A program made the position numbers and the translations under genes. 34,841 bases of DNA from an uncultured Gammaproteobacteria bacterium (GTDB lineage Bacteria; Pseudomonadota; Gammaproteobacteria; Arenicellales; JAANXG01), in NCBI GenBank assembly GCA_947258785.1, contig CAMYJT010000023.1, forward strand, positions 1 to 34,841, read 5' to 3'. The notes beneath the pieces were generated by a model, which was not told where the DNA came from, made no database searches, and worked only from the letters and a program-made list of their open reading frames with translations. Positions 25,650 through 33,700 of the stretch are shown in pieces (position 1 is the stretch's first letter; each line of letters begins with the position of its first letter).

Positions 25650-26306
25650 TTAACGTCCAAGTTGGGGCGCCGGCAGCAAACGAACGCCCAGCGGTGTGTC
25701 GATGTGCGCGACCAACCGCGGAGGTAAACCACTGTCAGTGGGCACCACGGACACCGGACCCTCGAGGCCTAACGACACGAGCAGACGGGAAATACGCGCC
25801 GGCTCGGGATGAAAGAGTTCAAGGCTGGCAAGCGACAACCCCAGATCTTTCAGTTTCACCGCCGGGCGCGCTTCGGTTTGCCACTCGATGAGGGCCGGCG
25901 CGACACCGTCAAACGGCAGCGAGCCATCGGGTGTGATGGTAATCAGCCAACTGAGCGTACCGCGGGCCATAGGTTCGATATTTCCCAATGGTTCGGCGGA
26001 CGCCGATGCGGCTGCATGAATGTCGGACGTGCGCGCAACCCAGGCCGCAAGGGACGGGGCGGCGTTCGGGCCAAGCGTGTCGAGCGCAAACCAGCGCGGG
26101 CGGGACGGCGCCGGCGCCGCCGGGTTGGGGGCAATGACCTCCAAGTACACAGTATCTCCGAGCCGCACAAGGAGATTGTGGGTGCCCATACGCGGATGTT
26201 CCCCTCCTGCCTGCAGTGCAACCCCAAGGGCTTCGCGCACCAGCGCGGCACCGACTTCAAGAGATGGTGCGGTGACAACGAGGTGATCAATAAAGCAGCG
26301 CGACAC
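25650..26306 (-). CDS. VOC-family (glyoxalase-like) protein
   Basis: The product is 218 residues. It opens CFIDHLVVTAPSLEVGAAL, with the metal-binding-type His early on the first strand, and continues HPRMGTHNLLVRLGDTVYLE, the second paired strand of the glyoxalase-like fold. The length and this start match the Glyoxalase_3 group, which has no settled activity. It begins with GTG and follows the peroxiredoxin gene after a gap of 21 bases, with G-rich sequence at its own ribosome binding site, so the two are probably one operon. The enzyme may act on a small dicarbonyl or aromatic substrate. Function is unproven. Confidence 0.8.
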   Translation of the reverse strand: MSRCFIDHLVVTAPSLEVGAALVREALGVALQAGGEHPRMGTHNLLVRLGDTVYLEVIAPNPAAPAPSRPRWFALDTLGPNAAPSLAAWVARTSDIHAAASASAEPLGNIEPMARGTLSWLITITPDGSLPFDGVAPALIEWQTEARPAVKLKDLGLSLASLELFHPEPARISRLLVSLGLEGPVSVVPTDSGLPPRLVAHIDTPLGVRLLPAPQLGR

Positions 26307-26327
26307 CCCAAGCCCCCCATGTCGCGC

Positions 26328-26930
26328 TCAAGCGCGCGCCGGTTTCGGCGCGTCGCCGGCAGCGTCCGGCCGGGCCCTGTGCCGTATCCAAGCAAGAGCT
26401 TCGTTCGCACTCTGGTCGGGCGGAAAGACCGGATAAAACACTTTCTGGATGCGTCGATTCTCGATGACGAGCGTTAAGCGCTTGTACAGCTCCTTGCCGG
26501 CGACGGTAAAGGTGGGCAAACCGAGCATCTGCTTCAATCGAAGTCCGCTGTCACTCAACAGCTCGAAGGGGAGATGCAACCGGTCGCGTGCCTCCCTCTG
26601 GTAGTCACTGGTCTGCGCGCTCAATCCAAATACGGAAGTATCCAGCGATTGCAGCGCAGCGTAATGATCGCGAAAGTTGCAGGACTGAGGCGTGCAACCG
26701 CGAGCGCCCGGGATGCTATCCCAATCTTTGGGCAACGGTACGCCTGGACGTCCGGTCATCGGGTAGATGTAAACCACCAAGCGGCCCGGCATGGCAGCCA
26801 GATCAACGTTCGCGCCGCGGGTTGCGGGAAGCGCGAGCCGTGGGAAGTGTATCCCGCGCAAATGAGACGCCGCGCCATCGTCAACGGGGCGCGGCAGATC
26901 TTTCGGCAGGTCCAAAATATTTGTACTCAT
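26328..26930 (-). CDS. Peroxiredoxin (AhpC/TSA-like)
   Basis: The 200-residue product has a thioredoxin-like fold. YIYPMTGRPG (54-63) is followed after a short insertion by GCTPQSCNFRDHYAAL, with Cys79 and Cys84. This corresponds to the GCT-E-C-FRD element of Bcp-type peroxiredoxins, with Cys79 the likely peroxidatic cysteine. Compared with classic members there are about 14 extra residues between the Thr of the active-site loop and the cysteine. It should reduce peroxides using thioredoxin or a similar donor. The ATG at 26930 has TAGGAG four bases upstream; the frame extends nine codons further but without such a site. It forms an apparent operon with the VOC protein. Confidence 0.82.
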   Translation of the reverse strand: MSTNILDLPKDLPRPVDDGAASHLRGIHFPRLALPATRGANVDLAAMPGRLVVYIYPMTGRPGVPLPKDWDSIPGARGCTPQSCNFRDHYAALQSLDTSVFGLSAQTSDYQREARDRLHLPFELLSDSGLRLKQMLGLPTFTVAGKELYKRLTLVIENRRIQKVFYPVFPPDQSANEALAWIRHRARPDAAGDAPKPARA

Positions 26931-27040
26931 GCGACTCCTATTTGTTCTGACGCCCAAACAACCGGATCAGAGAATAATTTCTTCTAATATTAGCGTGTCT
27001 GTTCTCTTACCCGTATTTACACGTGCACTGCGGGACTGGC

Positions 27041-27310
27041 CTAACCACTCTCGTCATCGTAGACAACGCGCTCCTCCTGCCAGGCGCAAGCCGCATCAAT
27101 CTTTTCGTCTTCCGAGCGGAATTGACCGTTTTCCGCCCGACCGGCGATCCGCGACAAACGCGCCATGGTTTCCGCGTGCGTCTCCAGGCTGCCGCCGGGC
27201 GGAATATGCGACACCGTCACACCCGTTGCGGCCAGCTCCCGGCCCACGAGCAGGGTTCGATGGCAATCGAGGGGCCTTTTTCGGCACACATCGGTGCAAT
27301 GCGATGTGTC
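27041..27310 (-). pseudogene. C-terminal fragment of a DUF488 family protein
   Basis: The frame carries DVCRKRPLDCHRTLLVGREL and VSHI, then THAETMARL: the C-terminal signature of DUF488 proteins (a Cys, then CHR). Upstream of about 27310 the same frame loses all similarity, so the N-terminal half is missing. It ends at 27041 with an acidic tail. The function of the family is unknown; the copy is not intact. Confidence 0.6.
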
Positions 27311-27580
27311 GCGGTGCGCTTCATTTGTTGATTTTTTACTCAGTGACTGGTTTGTAATGAGTTCCGGCAGTTCGGTGCGGCGTCGGAATGCAATCCGCCG
27401 CGTAGGCATCGAGAGCAAGTGCGAACAGCATCGTGGAGGCCAGCAGATAATTCGCTGTCAAACTGCCTCCTCAGGCTTTTTGGGATGAATTCATAGACCG
27501 CCACACGATGTTCAAGTTCAAAGCGGACGCGGTCTCGGTGAGCCAAAGAGCGGGACGTCGGGCCCACGGCCGACTGTTGG
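27311..27580. other. Unassigned stretch upstream of the DUF488 remnant
   Basis: Several short overlapping frames exist on the minus strand, some with coding-like words (for example RPALWLTETASALNLNIVWR near 27490-27570), but none has a clear start, ribosome binding site or recognisable family. It could be a further decayed gene. Confidence 0.3.
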
Positions 27581-28759
27581 TTATGGCGTTTTGGTTTGCG
27601 GGTACAGCCGGTCCACCGCCTCTGCAATGCGGATAGGATCGAACACCGGTAGAGAGCATGCACGATTAGCACAGGCAAACGCAGCCGCCCGGTCCAGCTC
27701 TGGATAGAGCACGTCCGGGTTCGGCAACGTTCCCTCGCGTTTGTCCCACCACTCGACGCGTTTGTAGCCGCTCGGATAGCGGATGGCGGCTTTGAATAGG
27801 GTTTGCGCGCTGGCGTCGTCCTTGTGACCGATCACGGTCATGTGTACCGGTTGCTGCCTAAGCTCAAGATCCGCCAGCAACACGCCGGACAGGAACCGCC
27901 GTTGATCGGTGATCGCCGGGGAGGAAAGCCAACGCATTCCGTGCTCCGCCATGTCGCGAAAACCCTGATCACCGGTGTAGTGGAACATCAGGTTGGTGAA
28001 TCGCGTGACCTCGATATTGGTATCCAGGTGTTTGATGGGGTCGGAGAGCACATCGTAGCGTCTCCCGGCGGGCCGGGTCGTGAAACCGCCACCATCCTTA
28101 TCCATGAATCCCTTGCCGATAAAGTTAGCGGCGTTGACTGCACGAGTGAGCCATTGTCGGTCGCCGGTGACCGAATACAGGTCGATGAATGCCTTACCCA
28201 TCGCCACGGTATCACCCAGGTACGGGGTGTCGCTGGTCTGATTGCGACGAAAACCACCGTCATGACGGCTATGATGGACAACCATCCATTGCGCGGCGCG
28301 TCGAGCATTCGCCAAATACCGGTCATCGCCGGTGGCTGCGTACGTTTTACTCAATGCAGAAACCACCCAGCCGTTCTCACGGGTGTAGATGTTCGTGTCG
28401 ATCTTCGGCAGACCGAGCTTACGGCGCTGCTCGTCGTTCAATGCGTAATACGCACGGCCGTCAATGTCATTGTTTAAGTCCGCGTCCTGGCTGGTGTAAA
28501 AAACGCCGTCGGGGTTCATCATCAATCCAGTCAGGTAGCGCGAGACCGCCTTCGCTACGCTTAGATACTTCTGATTCTGAAACAGCTGGTAAGCCAGGAC
28601 ATAACTGCGTATCGACTCGGTTTGTATTGACATGATCTTCTCGTAGTGCGGGGACTGCCAATCCAACGCATCCGAATATTGATAGACACCGCCCCACTCC
28701 GGGTCCAATAGATTGGAGTACAAGGGATCGAGCGTCACTGACCATTGCTCCTCAGGCAC
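27581..28759 (-). CDS. YyaL-like (six-hairpin glycosidase fold) protein without its thioredoxin domain
   Basis: This 392-residue product matches the C-terminal part of thioredoxin-domain/YyaL-type proteins: DPEWGGVYQYSDALDWQSPH, FYTSQDADLNNDIDGRAYYAL, IDTNIYTRENGWVVSALSK and a helical barrel with YLGDTVAMGKAF. Complete relatives carry about 200 residues of thioredoxin-like domain (DUF255 type) before this point. Here the frame starts with GTG at 28759 immediately before the first conserved element, and I find no trace of the missing domain upstream. It may be a 5'-truncated gene or a stand-alone variant; GAGGAG lies within its first codons, so a GTG seven codons later is also possible. The activity is unknown. 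Confidence 0.65.
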   Translation of the reverse strand: MPEEQWSVTLDPLYSNLLDPEWGGVYQYSDALDWQSPHYEKIMSIQTESIRSYVLAYQLFQNQKYLSVAKAVSRYLTGLMMNPDGVFYTSQDADLNNDIDGRAYYALNDEQRRKLGLPKIDTNIYTRENGWVVSALSKTYAATGDDRYLANARRAAQWMVVHHSRHDGGFRRNQTSDTPYLGDTVAMGKAFIDLYSVTGDRQWLTRAVNAANFIGKGFMDKDGGGFTTRPAGRRYDVLSDPIKHLDTNIEVTRFTNLMFHYTGDQGFRDMAEHGMRWLSSPAITDQRRFLSGVLLADLELRQQPVHMTVIGHKDDASAQTLFKAAIRYPSGYKRVEWWDKREGTLPNPDVLYPELDRAAAFACANRACSLPVFDPIRIAEAVDRLYPQTKTP

Positions 28760-29260
28760 TCACAAGGGAAGCATTTATTGTCGTTACTGCGTTTGAAGGT
28801 GTTTATCGTACAGGTGACGCATACAACGACAAATATGGTTACTATGCTCTGGAGTATTGACGCCGCTGAAGAGCAAGGCAATACGCTACGGCCCGAAACG
28901 ACGATTTAAGGGCTGACTATTTCGGATGCGAAAGAAAAGAGGGATGAGACAGATAATTGCCAAGACGTACTGATAACTGAGAATGGTGAGCATGACAAAC
29001 CAGTTAAAGGTTCGAAAAAAGGGGTCGGTGACAAACGATAAAGCTACTGATTCTCAATTATCACCGATTCCTTTTTACCTGGCCGCCACCGCCGAGGCAT
29101 CTGGCGATTACATGTGCTGGGACCGTAAAAAATTGCTGCTCCTTATGCGCCCGCTTCCTACTGCAGGTGGCGCGAGGTGTTCCAGTCACCGGTGACAATC
29201 CGCAAGCTCGGTTGAACAAGTTGCTCCAGCAATTCACTCCAGCCAAACACTGACCGCGAC
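28760..29260. other. Intergenic stretch with a repeat arm and no clear gene
   Basis: It contains no convincing gene. The plus-strand frame 28983-29195 (70 codons) includes the motif GAAAAAAGGGGTC at 29014-29026, and its product has no family resemblance. The segment 29014-29336 is bounded by a forward GGGGTC motif and two reverse TGACCCCC motifs, so it may be a relic of a repeat-bounded unit. Confidence 0.4.
29014..29026 (+). repeat. GAAAAAAGGGGTC motif
   Basis: A forward copy of the A-rich GGGGTC motif. Inverted partners TGACCCCCTTT lie at 29284-29294 and 29326-29336. Confidence 0.5.
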
Positions 29261-29344
29261 AGTTTTTGTGTCAATGCAAGACCTGACCCCCTTTGCGCAA
29301 GTAGTTTTTGTGTCAATGCAAGACCTGACCCCCTTTGCGCAAGT
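29261..29344. repeat. Exact 42-bp tandem duplication
   Basis: Two identical 42-base units (29261-29302 and 29303-29344) start AGTTTTTGTGTCAATGCAAG and contain GACCTGACCCCC, the reverse GGGGGTCAGGTC motif. Absence of any mismatch suggests a very recent duplication or an assembly artefact. Confidence 0.85.
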
Positions 29345-29520
29345 ATTCCTCCGATTCTTGTTCTTCAGTCTTGTCGATGCTCATTACATTATCGACAGGA
29401 GTCATGGCATCTTGTCCTTGGCAGGTAAACTATCAACTCGTAGGGCGTGCATTTTTTTCTGGCTCTTCAGCAGCGTACTCGAATGATCTACTTGTATCCT
29501 CGTCGTTCAAATCTCAATGG

Positions 29521-29952
29521 TTAAGTTCCTATAATCATCGGCCACCAACCAGGTCCTAGCAGCCCAATACTGCCGATAATAATTAGCAGTACTCCCATCG
29601 CGTATTGACCATATCCCATTCTTTTAGCGTCTCTTCCTTCTTTTACTTCGGTATCAAAAAAGACTTTTGATCCTCGAGGAGGAAATTGCGCATTACGTAT
29701 AATTTTTTGGCCAAATCGTATGCTAGAAATTCCAAACCCTATTAAAGGGGAGAACATCAGAGCAAATAAGGCCCACAAATAGGCAGCGTCACCTTCTTTG
29801 TCATACGATTCTAAAAGGAACGGTAAGACCCATTTTAGCCAGCAGTACACAGCACCCATAAGCAGCGCGATCCAAACCAAGCATTTCTTACGATGGTTAG
29901 AATCTGCGAAAACCATAGTTTTGCCACCACTATTTTCCATGGAGGACATCAT
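29521..29952 (-). CDS. Small membrane protein of unknown function
   Basis: This 143-residue protein has three hydrophobic segments: CLVWIALLMGAVYCWLKWVL (about 24-43), AYLWALFALMFSPLIGFGIS (57-76) and MGVLLIIIGSIGLLGPGWWP near the C-terminus. A charged linker lies between the second and third. I know no family. The start at 29952 follows the stop of a 29-codon frame by one base (TGA-A-ATG), suggesting translational coupling. An ATG four codons later (MENSGG) is possible. Confidence 0.65.
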   Translation of the reverse strand: MMSSMENSGGKTMVFADSNHRKKCLVWIALLMGAVYCWLKWVLPFLLESYDKEGDAAYLWALFALMFSPLIGFGISSIRFGQKIIRNAQFPPRGSKVFFDTEVKEGRDAKRMGYGQYAMGVLLIIIGSIGLLGPGWWPMIIGT

Positions 29953-29953
29953 T

Positions 29954-30043
29954 TCATCTATACGCCCGATCGCGTAGGGTTCCTAACAGTGTGCCAGCGA
30001 CAGCGGATGTAATACGCGCGGCAAAGATAATGGGCCACCGCAT
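29954..30043 (-). CDS. Possible 29-residue membrane peptide
   Basis: The frame reads MRWPIIFAARITSAVAGTLL plus nine residues (GTLRDRAYR): one short hydrophobic helix flanked by arginines. Its stop is one base before the start of the 143-residue membrane protein. AAGGAG (near 30070) lies too far from the ATG for direct use, but an in-frame extension upstream (KRLESSSKWS before the Met) reads as coding. It could be the end of a slightly longer gene with a rare start codon. Confidence 0.35.
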   Translation of the reverse strand: MRWPIIFAARITSAVAGTLLGTLRDRAYR

Positions 30044-30114
30044 ACTCCATTTACTACTACTTTCTAATCGCTTTTCTCCTTTGATTTAGGCCGGCGCTCG
30101 TAAATCCTGAATCG

Positions 30115-30267
30115 TCATCGCAGACTTCGATAGGTTCGCAGCTCAAGGAGCACCGCTGGTACGAAGAAAGGAACCATAATGGCTGCCACCAGCGCGATCC
30201 AATTCAACTCCAATAGCCGATCCATGAAGTATAGACATAGTGCCGCCAAGGCTAGGAGATAGAACAC
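30115..30267 (-). CDS. Possible 50-residue two-helix membrane protein
   Basis: From a GTG at 30267 the frame reads FYLLALAALCLYFMDRLLEL and WIALVAAIMVPFFVPAVLLE, then a basic end RTYRSLR. This is two clean hydrophobic helices in one frame, unlikely by chance. An upstream in-frame stop lies just before, and no strong ribosome binding site is seen, so it might be a frameshifted remnant. It is the first of three closely spaced short membrane frames on this strand. Confidence 0.45.
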   Translation of the reverse strand: MFYLLALAALCLYFMDRLLELNWIALVAAIMVPFFVPAVLLELRTYRSLR

Positions 30268-30353
30268 TGAAAAATATTGTCATCCCCGTATGGTTTGAAG
30301 TTGATCTAACAAACGTGGAACAGGGATCGGTACTTGCGACCGGCATGTTGTCG

Positions 30354-30662
30354 CTAGCGCTCCGAAGATCGCACCGACCAGAAGTTGATCTGCCGCCCGC
30401 CATTTGTACCAAACCCTAGATTCAATTCAATCTCAGCCGATAACCACTCCGATCGCGGGCACTTAGCCTGGATTCTGAGAAAACTCAGGCAAACTCTAGC
30501 CGTTTCCGCGTCCACGTCGCTCTTTCGTGACGCTCGATTCACGGTGACTCGCACTACAACATGGCTTTAATCCGACTTATACTCGACAGTGCCTGACGTA
30601 AACGGTCCTGCCAGCACCAGCGTGCTGAGGGTCAAAAGCAAATGTATTGTCATGCGTTTCAT
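30354..30662 (-). pseudogene. Short secreted protein gene with an internal in-frame stop
   Basis: From the ATG at 30662, with AGAGGA seven bases upstream, the frame gives a typical signal peptide (MKRMTIHLLLTLSTLVLAGP) and ends after 31 codons at TAA (30569-30567). The same frame stays open for another 70 codons to 30354, and its product includes HVVVRVTV and SAEIELNLGFGTNGGRQINF. It may be one 102-residue protein with a nonsense mutation, or only a 31-residue peptide followed by chance sequence. It lies 56 bases downstream of the giant FG-GAP gene. Confidence 0.4.
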
Positions 30663-30718
30663 CGATCAATCCTCTGTAGGACGTGATTGTGTAATCGCCA
30701 GCGTTCGGCCCCTTCTCC

Positions 30719-33700
30719 TTATGGACACGCCGGACAGGGGTTGGCTGACTTGGTACTGAATCCACCGTTCGACTCGACACTAAATCCAGACTCGACGTTG
30801 ATTTGGGGTGAGATCACCTCGAGATTACCGGTCTCCGTCACGCCCGCGGTCCCCGTGATCGTCACCGAATTGGCAGCAGCACATTGCTGAGCATCAGTCA
30901 CCACACTGTCCAGGTTAGCATCATCCCCCGCACATAGGCTAGCGCTGACAACCGGATCATTGTCGATATTATCCTGAATGCCGTCGGCATCGGTGTCGGG
31001 ATGATTCGGGTTCATAAGCGGGTTGATATTGAACTCTTCCAGATTGGTCAATCCGTCATTGTCCGGATCGTTATTCGCATCACTCGGATCAAGGGGATCC
31101 AGTACCGCGGGGTGGGCGTTCTCAAACACATCGCTCATGCCGTCGTTGTCGTCGTCAGGATCATTGATATCCGCAATGCCATCCCCGTCGGTGTCGAGCA
31201 GCACCTCGAAAGAGCGCTCGAAGTCATCGCCACCGCTGCCATCCCCATCCCCGTCGAGCTTCTGACCCACCGTGTTCTCAATCGAGGTCGTCCCGCACAC
31301 GTGCAGCCGGTACACCCCCACCGGCAGCGCCGCGCCACCGTTGACACTCAGCGTCGCCGTCAACGTCCCAGAAGCGTAGCTCACACTGTTGACCGTCACC
31401 TGAGTATCGTCGGCCACCACCCCGCCGGCGCAGTCCACGGTGTCGAAGCTCGCATTGCTCCCGGCCTCGAGCAACAGATAGTTGGCCGGGTTGGTGACGT
31501 CGTTGGCCCCGGCATCGCCCGCCGGGTCGGCCACCGCTTGGTTAAAGGTCACCACTAATTGGGTGATGTCCACCACCGTCTGCTCGCCCTCACCCAGCAA
31601 TCCGTCGCCCGTGTCGGCGATGCTGTCGATCTGGGTCACTTGCGGGGGATCTGCCCACTCGATCAATACGGATTGGACAATGGGAGTAAGCACCGGGGAT
31701 AAAGAGTGGAGCTCGGCCTTCCAACGCAGATCATCGCCCGGGGATGGAAACGTGAAGTTCTCTCCCGATCGCACTTGCTGCCAGCTGGCACCGCCATCGA
31801 TACTCAGGTAATAGTCAATCCGGGTATTGCGGGTCGTCGCCGTGTTCTGGGTGTCGGTAGCGGTCAATCGCGCCGCCCCAATGCCCGTTTGCGTATCGTT
31901 GACCTTGAGCGACACCGCCATCCCCTGTGCCGTGTCAAACACCCGGCGGCGGTACAAGCGGTTGACCTGATTGTAATTGCCCGCTACCACGTCCAGGGCG
32001 CCGTCACCGTCCACGTCGCCCAGGGCCAACGACTCAGTTTGATGCGCATCGGCGGTGAGATCCACGCCGGTCACACCGTTGAACGGATTGCCGGTACCGT
32101 TGTTTGGGTACCACTTGTTGACCTGCTGATAGCTGCCCACCACGAGATCCAGATCGCCGTCGCTATCTAGATCGCCCAGGACCACGGCGTGGACGAATAT
32201 TCCGCTGACGATGTCGCTGCCGGTCACCCCGCTGAACGGCGTGCCCGTACCGTTGTTTAAATACAAACGGTTAACGCCACTGTTATTGCCCGTCACCACA
32301 TCCAGGTCGCCGTCGCCGTCCACATCGCCCAAGGTTATCGCTCGGGTGGGGTGACGGTCGCTGGTGATATCCGCGCCGGTTACCCCAGAAAAGGGTGTGC
32401 CGGTGCCGTTGTTCAGGTACAGGCGGTTGGTGTGCGAGGTCCCCAGGGTCCCCGCCACCACGTCGAGATCGCCGTCGCCGTCCACATCGCCCAGCGCCAC
32501 AGCCTTCGTGCTATACGCGTCGGCGGTGATGTCGCTGCCGGTCACCCCGTTGAAGGGATTGCTGCTGCCGTTGTTCAGGTACAAGCGGTCCGTCTCGCCG
32601 TTATTGCCCGCCACCAGATCCAGATCGCCGTCGCCGTCCACATCGCCCAGGGCCACGGAGTAGGTCTTGTGTGCATCGGCAGTGATATCACCGCCGGCCA
32701 CCCCGTTGAAGGGCGCACCGGTGCCGTTGTTCAGGTACAGCCGGTTGGCTTGCCGGTACCGCGCCACGACCAGATCGAGATCGCCGTCCCCGTCCACATC
32801 GCCCAGGCTGACCGAGGTCGTGGAATGCGCATCGGCGGTAATGTTGGTGCCGGTTACACCGTTGAAGGGATCACTGGTCCCGTTGTTCGGATACAAGCGG
32901 TTGGTCTGACCGTCGTTGCCCGCCACCAAATCGAGGTCGCCGTCGCCATCCATATCGCCCAGGGCCACGGGAATTGTCCAGTGCGCATCGCTGGTAAGAT
33001 TGGCGCCGGTTACGCCAACAAATGGGCGACCGGTGCCGTTATTTAGATACAAACGGTTGGTAACACCCGTATAGTTACCGGCCACCACATCTAGATTGCC
33101 ATCACCGTCCACATCGCCCAGCACCACGGAGTTGGTCTGGTGCGCATCGGGTGTGATGTCGCTGCCGGCTACCCCGCTGAACGGAGAGCTGGTACCGTTG
33201 TTGAGATACAAACGGTTGGCCTGACCATAATTGCTGACGACCAAATCCAGATCCCCATCCCCGTCCGCGTCACCCGTGGTTACGCTAATCGTGCTGTGCG
33301 CATCGGCGGTGATGTCCGTTCCAACGACACCATTGAAAGGATTACTGGTGCCATTGTTCAGGTACAGGCGGTTTATCTCGTCAGTAGGTACGGAGCCAAA
33401 GGCGTTCGCCGCCACTAGATCGAGATCGCCGTCACCATCCACATCGCTCAGCGTCACGGCGTACGTCTCCTGTACATCGGCGCTGATATCGGTACCAATC
33501 ACGCCGCTGAAGGGCGTGCCGGTACCGTTGTTGAGATACAGGCGGTTCGTTTGCCCAGTGTTCCCGACCACCACATCCAATGCGCCGTCGCCATCCACAT
33601 CGCCCAGGGCCAAACTGTAGGTGCGGTGCGCATCGGACGTGATGTCCACACCGGTTACGCCATTGAAGGGCGTGGCAGTGCCGTTGTTCAAATACAGGCG

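Noticed and set aside
28983..29195. 70-codon plus-strand frame
   Set aside because: It begins within a repeat motif and its product resembles nothing; likely chance.
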